A DNA stretch of 64,000 nucleotides from positions 3,410,001-3,474,000 of the forward strand of contig CAJFCV020000004.1 of NCBI GenBank assembly GCA_904066235.2, given 5' to 3'. A program made the translations under genes and the position numbers. Shown here one piece after another: positions 12,121 to 22,400 of this stretch. Position 1 is the stretch's first letter, and each line of letters opens with the position of its first letter. The stretch comes from Bursaphelenchus xylophilus (Eukaryota; Nematoda; Chromadorea; Rhabditida; Aphelenchoididae). The notes beneath the pieces are model-generated. The model was not told the origin of the DNA. It made no database searches and saw nothing but the letters and a program-made list of their open reading frames with translations.

Positions 12121-12563
12121 TTACAATTCATTGAACGAATGGCTCGTCAAACATCGAGTGCAGCCGATTTTTAGTAGTTGTTTTATAGCTTTTAGGGATA
12201 AAATTAATTATTTATTTACTTTTATTTACCTGCCCTAAGCTGGCTATTTTTGATTACAGATCTAACAACAACTTTACTATGAAAAAAATTGGATACGTTG
12301 TCCTTCAATCCCTGCCAGATGGCGTTTAAATGCAGAAAACCTTCTTCTGTGGTTGGGTCGTTGTCGTAAGGCCAAACAACCTCTTCGTCGAGCAGCCTGT
12401 TTAGTGGAAAATGGCCGGCGGTAGAACGGGTATCTTTTGTCGCGCTTGTGACCTCAACAGCATCGTTCCTGTCGAATTTGAGGCCAGCCGTAGAAGAGAG
12501 AGGCCTGGAGATTCCAAGATGGCAATAGATGAGAATAGTTAGAAAGACCAATACGGACCTCAT
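12121..12563 (-). CDS. Small secreted protein of unknown family
   Basis: Two exons: 12563-12230 and 12188-12121 (stop TAA), separated by a 41-bp intron with donor GGCAG|GTAAAT. The coding length is 402, an exact multiple of three only with this intron, giving 133 residues. The N-terminus (MRSVLVFLTILIYCHLGISRP) is a clear signal peptide. The mature part is acidic in the middle (DEEVVWPYDNDPTTEEG) and ends with a short segment holding two cysteines (GCTRC). No domain recognised. A polyadenylation signal follows within about 30 bp. It probably encodes a secreted or matrix protein; function is unknown. Confidence 0.65.
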
Positions 12564-12719
12564 AGTGAAGGGTTATACTAAACTAATGGATGAAACGTTG
12601 CTTATAATTCCTTCAAATTTCTGTCAATAAAGAATTGGATTGGCAGAGAAAATCAAGGCAGACAAAAATAAACCTATTGTCATCACGTATCGCTATTATA
12701 AGGTTCTTTTTCAGGGGGG

Positions 12720-12832
12720 TATCAGTCTGTCGGGAAACTCTGCATCGAAAAATTGCCCGTTGAGAAAATGAATATTGAAAAATCAAATTTTGGCGCAGCG
12801 ACACTGCTCATTATTTTCCCGACAGCCTGATA
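12720..12832. mobile_element. Family G miniature element, copy 1
   Basis: Inverted ends TATCAGTCTGTCGGGAAA and TTTCCCGACAGCCTGATA enclose about 75 bp. If TA is the target duplication, the element proper is TCAGTCTGTCGG...CCGACAGCCTGA. Confidence 0.8.
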
Positions 12833-13073
12833 GTCACACTACTTATGTCCTGTCATAAAAAATCTCTCGGTAATTTGCCTCGCTAGAATCAGTCCCCCTT
12901 TTATTATTATACCTTCTTTTTTTCTTGGTACTTTGGAGAGGAGGGTGCCCCCAGTGATCGAAAAATTTCCAGCAAATCGTATATGAATATACTTTATCAC
13001 AATGAAATCGACATTTATGTACAATACCTGAATTTCAGACCATACCATAGAAGGAATAAATATTTGTTGCATA

Positions 13074-16000
13074 TTAGATTTCGAACTGGCAATCTCCATT
13101 GTCCATTTTTCGTATTCTGTCTTTCGTTAAAGTTGAGCGCGCGATTCCAACCCGCATTCTTTCAAAGTCATGGACGATGCATCTTTCACGGAAAAATGGC
13201 ATCCCTATAATACAAAATTCACTTTGCTAAATAGAAGTAATATTAAAAATTTCTAATAAAACTAACAAGGGAAGCACCATAAGTGCGATGCTCAGATTTT
13301 CTTTAAATTTTGCACACACGTCGGTCATGAATTAAGTATCAATTCCTAAAAGTTTTAGCTCGCGATTTTCGAGCGCCGTCGAGATATTCATCGATTTTTG
13401 CCGCCGAGAGAGTACACAAATCGCGGATAGCGGTCAGAGAAAAAAACAGTTTTGGCCATAACTTCGCTAGTTTCGCACAAAAAAATTTATTTTTTGTGGA
13501 AACATTACCCTCTATGGTAGAAACAGGCATCAAATTTTCGTGCCGAAATTCAGCAAAAAGTGTCAATTTTTTGCCAACTTTCGATCTAAAAATCTCGGCT
13601 GTTTTTGCAAAGCGCTAACTAGGATTCCCGCATATTTTTTAGCAAAAAATATTCTAAGTTTGTGCCAAGTTTCATCAAAATCTGAGCGTCACACTTGGGG
13701 TACCTCCCCTGTAAATTTTAAAAAAACAGGACTACTTTTGAAACCCACCCAATAGCCAGTCGGGCTCGTCCAAATACTGTCCTTTGTCACACTGCTTAAA
13801 CAAGATCTCTCTCTTCCGGTTTCCCCCGCTCATTCCATCGATTAAGCTGTTGCTGTCAATGCAGTGCTCCTTCCCACCGATGTGTAAACAAAAGTCGGTG
13901 AAATTACTGTCCACATCATCGTAGTAGTAAGCATTCAGAGAGGCGTTGTAGAACGTCCTCATTTCTCGCATAATCCTCGGCGAAGTGCAAGAGGGAATGT
14001 GAATATGCATTGCATTCAGTTGGAGGATCGCCTGGAAAACTACGGTCAATTTTTAATCATATTTTTTGGGTGACAAAACTTTGTCTTGATTGTGTGACGG
14101 ACAATACAGTGGGGACCTGATTCAGTGGCAAAAACGCGGCAAAAATTATGGAGCCTTTTATACTGGAATACTGAGAGAAATGGGAATTTTACGCAGTTTT
14201 TGAATTGCAAAATGAAAAGTTAATGTTTTTCAGGGTTTCACACCTACTACAGCTTGCTTCCCTGTCCGAGTGAAAAACCCCCCGATTTCAAAAGCGCGTC
14301 CGCTCTTTTTATGAGGGAAAGGGCGCGCCCTTCAAAACGGAGTGTTTTTAGTTGGAGAGGGAAGCATTTTGCCACATTTTTGATACCTCCCGGATGCGAA
14401 ATCGTACGTTCTTTGCCACTGGATCATATTCAATTAGTCCCGTTCATAAGCTTAATTCTTTTCGTCGACTATGAAGAGCATGATTCTGTAGCTTACCCTG
14501 TGTTGGACCGGAAAGGACTGCCCGTTCAGCGTTACGCCGTTGACTGGAACAATCCAGGCATTGTCGGTCATGCTGTCATACCAAGTGATTGGCTCGGTGC
14601 AAGTGCTCTCCCCGAATGACAACAGTCCTTGGTCATAAGCTGAAAATGTGAACGGTGAGGGTTGCTCAAAAAAATTGGGATTCAAAAACAAGACAATGTG
14701 TGCGTTGTATGTCAAAAAAATAGCATACAAATGCAGTGACGGATCCAGTGGCAAAAAACGTACCATTTTGCATCCGGGAAGTATCAAAAAATATGGCAAA
14801 ATACCTCCCTCTCCAACTAAAAAAGCTCCGTTTTGAATTTCCCTCGCAAAAAGAAGGGGCGGGCATTTGGAACCGGAGTTTTTTCACTTGGAGATGCAGG
14901 TATTTTGCCACATTTTTAATGCTTCCCGGATGCAAAATGTTACGTTTTTTGCCACTGGATCAAGTCCGCCATTGTATGTGACTAGTGCGTGCAAAACATC
15001 ATGAAGGAAAGGTTATTATATGCTCTTACCTTTATAGCGTTTTACTGTATGCATGCTAAACACTGGCTCTCTCAAAAAGCCCTCCTCAAAAGCACGTTGA
15101 AACCACGCTGGCCGAGTTGTCGACACCCCCAAGCCCATTTCTCCATTAGCGAAAACTTGCACAATCATATCCGAGTTGGCGTATCGCACAAGGCCGAAAA
15201 CATGATCGACCAATGTGTTGTCGCAAAAGGAAAGGTTCCCCCGAAGATAGACTCCTTGGGCCAGTCCTCCGCCCGTTTTGTGGACGTTGAATTTCTCCAA
15301 ATTCTCTTCATTCAACGAGTAATCAGAGGCGTTGAAAGCGTTCTTCCAATAAGAGTCCTGATCGTCGTGGATTAGCGGGATTCCTGTGCAGCACTTGAGA
15401 TCACAGAACATACTGCAAAATTGGGCTGAAAAAGGTTGCTGCGATACTATCCAAACTGTATTAATCAATGGTAATGATATTGCAATATATGGTATGTATA
15501 ACTATCTCATTACAAGTTTATTTTTAGCCCTTTTAGAGCAGGGATTAGGCCGCAAACAAAAAGGGAAAACCCCTGCTGATAAAAAATTCTGTATGTTATT
15601 GAGGTGTGTTCAGAGAGCAGGCAGACTTTGTAGCCTTGAAAAACGGTTTTGTAGAGTGTGCACAGAGGTGCGCGAGGAAAAGTTTAAAGGCAACGCCCGG
15701 CAGCCTCGGCTAAGCCGAAAATTTAAGCACGGCAACCGGGCTTCAAAGATTTCAAGTCTCAACGGGCGGCTTCAAAAATTCTGGCCTACCTTTCAAATAT
15801 AGCTTTTGATGACTCTGCTAACAAGGAAAGTACCTCAAGTGCGACGCTCAGATTTAGATGAAACTTGGCGCAAAATTTAGAATATTTTTTTCTAAAATAT
15901 GTGCGAGAACCTAGCACGCGCTTTGCAGAAACCACCGAAATTTTTAGATCGAAAGTTGACAAAAATTTCAGACTTTTTGTCGAATTTCGGAACGAAAAGT

Positions 16001-18167
16001 TTCATGCTTATACTGCCCGACAATTAAAAGTGAAGTCTCGATTCTGAGCCCGATATTGCCCTGAGGCACAAGGTGTTCCCCCAGGCCTCTTCGGTACCCT
16101 ACGCCGATACAGAGTGCCAATTTTCAGACATGTGCACTTTAAACGCACTGTGCAACGGGCGATTGAAAAATTTTTGGGCGACAATTAAAAGTGAAGTTTT
16201 TAATTTTTGGACTTACCTGACCTTTTGAGGGATCTGTTGGGACGGAAACCGTGCAGAGACATAGTCAAGGTTACAGTGAAGAGCCCTAGACACAATTTAC
16301 GAAAATTGTCCAAATTTTATGGTACCATTTCCCGGCATCAAGGCGCGGGGTTTAGGTGCCACAAAACGGGGCCTTTAGGCACTATTTGTTGTAAGACTGG
16401 TAATTTTATGATGCTGAATACATTTTCTGACTATCTTCATACAAATAATGCTGCGAGTTTGTCAAATTTTGGCCCGCTTCAAAGCGTGCTTATCGACAAC
16501 GGTACTAGTCAAGGAGAATATCGATGCAATTTCGAAAGATGAGATGCAGAATCAGCGCAAATTTTGTCTTGTACTTTTCGATCACCCTCTTAGCAGCTAA
16601 AAACAGCGTTGTTTACTTGGAGGTGCGTACTTACCCCGTTTTTACCATACACTTTACTTAACTTGGTATATAAGAATTTTTCGCATAACTCGATGCAGCA
16701 AAATTGAAATTAATGATGTTGTTTTTGACTAATTTATATCCAGAAAAATCATGTGAAGGGGTTTTGGGCCATTAAAACCAAAACCATGGCGTTACACTTC
16801 GGTTATGGACGGTAAATTTCAGCAACTTTAGGAAACCGTCGTGATACCCGCTACTCTTGGCTCTAAAAGGAGCGATAACATAAAAAGTAAAATTTTTAGG
16901 AAAGAAGGATGTCTATCCACCCCGATCCTACTATCAAACCGAGAGGGGTACTGGTTCCTGCTACGTTATAAGTCGAAATAGGCACCTAGCCGTTATCCAT
17001 ATCAACAAGAACGCTTCGAAGCGCACCAAAACTTGACATACTCGCAGCATTATTTGGACAAACAATGTCACAAGATGCACTCAGCATCATAAAATTACCA
17101 GTCTTACAACAAATAGTGCCTAAAGGCCCCGTTTTGTGGCACCTAAACCCCGCGCCTTGATGCCGGGAAATGGTACCATAAAATTTGGACAATTTTCGTA
17201 AATTGTGTCTAGGGCTCTTCACTGTAACCTTGACTATGTCTCTGCACGGTTTCCGTCCCAACAGATCCCTCAAAAGGTCAGGTAAGTCCAAAAATTAAAA
17301 ACTTCACTTTTAATTGTCGCCCAAAAATTTTTCAATCGCCCGTTGCACAGTGCGTTTAAAGTGCACATGTCTGAAAATTGGCACTCTGTATCGGCGTAGG
17401 GTACCGAAGAGGCCTGGGGGAACACCTTGTGCCTCAGGGCAATATCGGGCTCAGAATCGAGACTTCACTTTTAATTGTCGGGCAGTATATTTCTACTATA
17501 GAAGTTAATCACTCTACAAAAATCAATTTCTTCCGCTCGAAACTAGCGAAGTTACCGCCAAAGTGTATTTCTCTCCGACCGCTCTCCGCTTTTAGCGTAC
17601 TCTCTCGGCCGCAAAGATTGTTGAATATCTCGGCTTCGCCTTCAAAGCGCGAGCTAAAACTTTGAGGAATTGATATATAGTCTATGCCCAAAGTGTGTGC
17701 AAAATTTAAAGAAAATCTGATATTGTAAGAAAGTCCTTACAATATTTGTAAGGACAATAGGTAAAAGAATCATTCATCTCTGAACGACCTCTCAAAATTA
17801 TGTAGCCCAATTTTAATTCGGGTTTAAAACACCCAAAACTCACCATTCTCGCAGAATTTTTTGCACTCCACTTCCCTCAACAAACTACAGTGATCATACA
17901 CCCAAAGTAACGCACTGGCACTGTTCAAAGCGAAATCAAGTCGTTGATTATTTATTGTAAGGGCGACTGAAAGAGGCGTTTGGATGACTCAGACACTAAT
18001 CATATGAGGCATTGGCTTCCGACCACATTAACGATTTTAATCAGTTTAAAAACTATCCTCTTACCTCTAGGCGGATATCCGACTCCTCCACTAAACTCCA
18101 GAAAGATGTTTGAAGAGCATTGCGAAGCCAGTAACACGCCGATTACCACCACTTTAAAGCCTAACAT
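13074..18167 (-). CDS. Secreted pepsin-fold (peptidase A1) protein lacking both catalytic aspartates
   Basis: Six exons: 18167-18065, 17966-17844, 15425-15030, 14639-14497, 14031-13749, 13204-13074 (stop TAA). They sum to 1179, giving 392 residues, the normal size for a pepsin-like protein. Signal peptide 1-18 (MLGFKVVVIGVLLASQC). Family landmarks: VGYPP (29-33) where A1 enzymes have GTPP; LDFALNSASALLWV (about 44-57) for the first active-site loop; GEMGLGVS and EPVFSMH mid-protein; WLLGMPFFRERCIVHDFERMRVGIAR at the end, matching the usual WILGDVFLRxYYxxFD...xxGfA. The catalytic Asp of DTG is Asn (NSA, residue 49) and the second DTG is replaced by QLN (259). So the fold is expected but not proteolysis. 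Introns hold B (twice), A (twice) and element D. Paired head-to-head with the gene at 19446. Confidence 0.85.
13266..13711. mobile_element. Family B element, copy 5 (last intron of the minus-strand pepsin-fold gene)
   Basis: CAAGGGAAGCAC to GTACCTCCCCTG, TAA duplications at 13263-13265 and 13712-13714. The intron 13205-13748 would be about 95 bp without it. Confidence 0.93.
14107..14427. mobile_element. Family A element, rearranged copy 6
   Basis: The left end CAGTGGGGACCTGATTCAG is followed after about 35 bp by about 100 bp unrelated to family A, then the rest of the hairpin resumes at the GCTTCCCTGTCC block. The right end stops at GGATCA without CACTG. In the intron between exons 4 and 5 of the pepsin-fold gene. 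Confidence 0.75.
14734..14974. mobile_element. Family A hairpin element, copy 7
   Basis: CAGTGACGGATCCAGTGGC to GTCCGCCATTG, intact arms, within the 390-bp intron between exons 3 and 4 of the minus-strand pepsin-fold gene. Confidence 0.9.
16011..17487. mobile_element. Element D: 1.48-kb transposon with ~490-bp terminal inverted repeats
   Basis: Ends TACTGCCCGACAATTAAAAG and its complement, with TA duplications at 16009-16010 and 17488-17489. The outer ~405 bp of each arm (to about 16419, and from about 17085) look identical by eye, then about 90 bp inward diverge to roughly three-quarters identity. Inside each arm CGACAATTAAAAGTGAAG recurs. No transposase was recognised, so it is non-autonomous. 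A TA duplication points to the Tc1/mariner group, but the ends match no family I can name. The unique core (about 16510-16985) contains the peptide gene at 16539. Confidence 0.85.
16539..16815 (+). CDS. Candidate secreted short peptide inside element D
   Basis: Two exons: 16539-16622 and 16744-16815 (stop TAA), joined across a 121-bp intron (donor TTGGAG|GTGCGT, acceptor ATATCCAG). Both phases are 0 and the sum is 156, giving 51 residues. The first exon is a good signal sequence (MRCRISANFVLYFSITLLAA); the second encodes a basic stretch ending HFGYGR at the stop. A C-terminal Gly-Arg can be a processing or amidation signal in neuropeptides, but there is no dibasic site before it. Support is the fit of signal peptide, splice sites and phase only. 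Chance is possible. Confidence 0.35.
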
Positions 18168-18547
18168 TTGAAAAAAAGGGAATGCCGCAATTAATCCTCA
18201 GCATATCGATTGTTTCCTCCACAAAAAACGGAAGGCTTGAAGCGGCGCCTTGTCGAATGATAAGGCCCCGGCCTCTGCATGTGAACTCACCAAGAACTAA
18301 TCTTTAGATAGCAGACAAGAAAACGAGATTGGACATGTTCTTGTAGAGAAATGGGAAACAAAACGAAAGAGCGTCAGAATGACGATTGAGATGGAAAGTG
18401 ACGTGCAGGCTAGATAATTTCGTCAAAGTGTAAATCTTGATCACATTAAAATGCATTTTTTTAAATGACAGTTTGTTAGTGAGTCAGCCGAGGAAATGGG
18501 AAAAAATCGATTTTGAGTTTTTTTGCACTAAAATGACTGTTGGTGGA

Positions 18548-18759
18548 CAGGGGTGGCCACGTTTAGTCCCGTTCAGGCCCTTTTCGGCTCATCTTACTTT
18601 CACCGCAATTGCGATATCTCGTTTTGGAGAAGAGATATCAAAAATCTGATAACATTTTGAAGGGTCAGCACCCCTCTAAACCTTGGGCTAACCGCAGTTT
18701 CAAAGCCATCCATTTGCTCAGCGGAGACGGGCCTAAACGGGCCCGGGTGGCCACCCCTG
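18548..18759. mobile_element. hAT-like miniature element
   Basis: Left end CAGGGGTGGCCACG, right end the complement (GGCCACCCCTG). The inverted similarity continues through GGGCCTAAACGGGCC with mismatches. Flanking 8-mers TTGGTGGA (18540-18547) and TTGACGGA (18760-18767) match at six of eight positions, as an aged hAT duplication would. Confidence 0.7.
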
Positions 18760-18789
18760 TTGACGGATGCTAAGCAAAAGCCACAAATA

Positions 18790-18960
18790 CAGTGGAGGAC
18801 CTGATCCAGTGGCAAAAACGTACCATTTTGTCCGCTCTATTGTGAGGGCACCCTTCAAAACGGAGTATTTTCACTTGGAGAGGGAAACACTTTGCCACAT
18901 TTTTGATGCTTCCCGGATGCAAAATGGTACGTTTTTGCCATGGGATCGGGTCCGATACTG
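18790..18960. mobile_element. Family A element, copy 8, internally deleted
   Basis: CAGTGGAGGACC to CGATACTG; most of the left arm after GTACCATTTTG is missing. Confidence 0.85.
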
Positions 18961-19445
18961 CATTTTTCCCCAAGGCCTTCCTGAAGACACCATTTTTGTT
19001 CAATTCATGTTTTTGAAGTAAGTGGCTACAAGTGTCGTATCTTATCCACCAAAAGTTATTTTAGTGAAAAAATCCCAAAATCGATTTTTTTTCTATGTCT
19101 ACGCCTAACTGGCGGCTGATTCGCTGACTCAGAAATCGTCTTTTAAAGTTCCTAACCTTCACATTGTAAATAATTTTGCATCAAACAAGTAAACAATTAG
19201 CACCAACAGCAGTACTAAAAATTTCCCTGCATTTTCTCATTATTTTCCTCCAACTTCGTATTCTTTTTTTCTGTTATTGCAACTGTCTTCCCGTTGTTTT
19301 GATCAATAACCAGTAATTAACCCGCGACTGCCCTCCACAGTCACGGTCCATTATTCCCGTCGCTTTAACTGTTTTAATATGTTCTCGCCGCCGAAATAAA
19401 CAAAAAACAGCGAAGCGTTGGCGGGGTGGAAGAATATTATGAATC

Positions 19446-22400
19446 ATGTTGCTTCTACTTTTGTGTGTTCAGATCACCCAAGCTACGGGGATTTTCGATC
19501 TGTTCAAGGGGAGTCGATGCGCGGACAAGCTGGATATCTCTCCGGGCAATTTCTTGATCAAAGTGGGCATTGGGGAGCCGGGTAAGTCGGGGAAAATGGA
19601 AGAAAAAAATCTTTTTTACTAGGGCAATTTCGAAAAAATGGTGCCTAGGCAGAGGTCGAGATTCTTACTTACAAGGGAAGTACCTCAAGTGCGACGCTCA
19701 GATTTTCTTTAAATTTTGCGCACACGTCAGGCATGAACTAAATATCAATTTCTGAAAGTTTTAGCTCTCGCTATGCAAACACCACCGAGATATTGAACTA
19801 TCTTTGCCGCCGAGAGAGCATGCTAAACGCGGAAAGCGGTCAGAGAAAAAACACTCTTTGGCCATAATTTTGCTTGTTTCGTGAGGAAAGAAAGATTTTT
19901 TTAAAAAAACATTGCTCTCAGCAGTAGAATTAGGTATGAAACTTTTCGTTCGGAAAAAGTGTGAAATTTTTGCCGACTTTCGATCTAAAAATCTCGGTTT
20001 TTTCTGCAAAGCGCTGGCTAGGATTCTCGCATATTTTTTGCAAAAAACTATCCTAAATTTGTGCCAAGTTTCATTAAAATCTGAGCGTCGCACTTGGGGT
20101 ACTTCCCTTGTTAGCACAATTTAAAAATTTAAAATTTTTGAGACGTTAGCAATATTTTTAGCAGAGGCTTTTCAAACGTCTTCCGGCTTTGAAAGAAAAA
20201 ATTCACCCGAAATTCAAAATTCTCAAAGGAAAAGATCTCATAGATCTAAACGAAAAGCCTTTCTGTTTGACCGTGCCTCTACGTTTCACAGGGTGTTTTG
20301 CTCGCAAACTACAGCTGCAAATTTTCAGAAAACGTTATATAGTTTTAAATCTACGGCGTCGCGACACTTGCGGGCAACCACTTTGCGGGCAACCGGCACC
20401 TGAGGGTTACAGGGTGGAGGTGGAAATATTACTGCGATTTTTTGGAAATTTGCCGACATTTGCGGGCAACAGGAAAAAACAATCACACAGACTGTATAGG
20501 GACTTTTGGAACTGTTGCCCGCAAATGTCGGCTTCCCGCAAGTATTGCCTGCCCGCAAATGTCGGAAAACTTCCAAAATATCGAAGTAATTTTTCCACCT
20601 CTGCCTTGTTATCCTCAAGTGCCGGTTGCCCGCAAATGTCAGCAAATTTCCAAAATATAATATCATAGTAATTTTTCCACGTCCACCCTGTTACCCTAAC
20701 AATCAGGTGTGGGTTGCCCGCAAATCTTCCAGGCTGCCCGCAACTGTCGACCCTGCCCGCAAATGTCCCAGGCTGCCCGCAAATGCCGGTGCTGGCCGCA
20801 AATGTCGGCTGCCCGCAAAGCGGCTGCCCGCAAAAAAAATTGCCCGCAAACTGGTTGCCCGCAAAGTGGTTGCCCGCAAGTGTGCGCCCGCCAAATCTAC
20901 AGTGGGGGTAAAAAAAGTGGCAAAAAACGTACCATTTGCATCCGAGAAGCATCAAAAATGTGGCAAAACGCTTTCCTCTCCAAGTGGGAAAACTTCGTTT
21001 TGAAAGGCTCGTCCTTTCCCTCACAAAAAGAGCCACATTTTTGATACTTCTTGGATGCAAAATAGTACGTGTTTTTCCACTGGATAAGGTCCACCACTGT
21101 TTACTAGTCTGTTTGCAAAGTTGCTGGAGTGATTTCGGCATCGTGGATTTTGAGAAAATAAAAGTTGACTTTGCACTGTGCAATTTGTAGCTTTTTGCAC
21201 CGTGCAATAGCCTTTTTTGGGCCGTCGCTCGCAGCTTGATTAAATAAAAAATTTTAACGAATTTTATGTAAATATTTATTATACCTTGGCCCTTCCTTTG
21301 TAAGCAATCAAAATAATATAATATGTACCAATAAGCCTTCTTTGACTTCAGGAAAGTACTACTACCTTCGTCTCGACTTCCAGACCAACTACACATTTAT
21401 TATAAACCCCGATTGTCGAGAAGACCTGCCTTGTAACGGCGTCAAAACATACAGCGATCCCAGAGAGTCGGTCACTTTCAAGTTTCTGGATGACACGGTT
21501 GAACAAAACTTTAATGGATCAGCTATTTCCAGTGAACTGGCTGTGGATAAATTCCAAGTGAGCTCTTTCGCAGGGAAAACCGACAGTAGTTGTATGCTAT
21601 TTTAAAAAAAAAGTTATTCTATGATTTCAGTATCGAAGTGTTCGTAAGTGTTCCACGGATTCAACTGCAGACTGGGACCATCTGGTCGCTCCGAAAGTCA
21701 TCTACCCGGTAAGCTTGTGCTCAATTTCCTGATGACTCCCAATTTTGTAATGCTTCAAAAACTGGACCAGTGGCTTACAGGGGAAGTACCCCCAAGTGCG
21801 AAGCTCAGATTTTAATGAAACTTGGCACACATTTAGAATTATTTTTTCTAACATACATGCGAGAATCCTAGCTCGCGCTTTGCTGAAATCGCCGAGATTT
21901 TTGGATCGAAAGTCGGCCAAAATTTAGGACTTTTTGCCGAATTTCGGCACGAAAAGTTTTATACCTAATTCTACTGCTGAGAGCAATGTTTCCACAAAAA
22001 GTCGAAATTTTCCGCGCTAAACTAGCAAAGTTATGATCAAAAAGTGTTTTTCTCTCTGACCGCTCTCCGCATTTAGCATGCTCTCTCGGCCGCAAAGATG
22101 GTTCAATATCTCGGCGTCGCTTGTAAAGCGTGAGCTAAAACTTTTAGGAATTGACATAAAATCTATGCACAAAGCGTGTGCAAAATTTAAAGAAAATCTG
22201 AGCGTCGCACTTGGGGTACTTCCCTTCTTGGTACGACCAAAAAAAATTTGAAATTTTCCGCAAAAAACCGCTAAATTTTGACAGAAATCAAAACTCGATT
22301 TTTCTCCGACTTCCTCTCTTACTTTTCCATAGTTTCCTGTGTCAGAAAATCCGTTGTTTCAGCCCATGAATCACGCTGTCTTTGCTGACTTTGGTCTCAT

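Larger units (their letters stand above)
15832..17721. mobile_element. Family B element, copy 6, split by element D
   Basis: The left part is 15832-16010 and the right part 17490-17721. Between them lies the 1.5-kb element D. Removing D and one TA restores the family B sequence CATGCYTATTTCTAC exactly at the join. The left end CAAGGAAAGTAC follows TAA; the right end is lost after AAAGAAAATCTGA. The copy sits in the 2.4-kb intron 2 of the minus-strand pepsin-fold gene. Confidence 0.88.
18168..19445. other. Shared 1.28-kb upstream region of two divergent pepsin-fold genes
   Basis: Holds a hAT-like miniature element and family A copy 8. The rest shows no gene. Any promoter elements for both genes must lie in what remains, about 900 bp. 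Confidence 0.6.

Noticed and set aside
15380..15480. Frame continuing the third exon of the minus-strand pepsin-fold gene upstream (ISLPLINTVWIVSQ), resembling an A1 active-site loop
   Set aside because: A TTTTTCAG acceptor at 15426 gives exact phase with exon 2 at 17844-17966, which supplies the true loop; the resemblance is chance within an intron.
20407..21396. 329-codon minus-strand frame and other long frames over 20325-21044
   Set aside because: They arise from the TTGCGGGCA tandem units of family C plus family A copy 9, and cross their boundaries.
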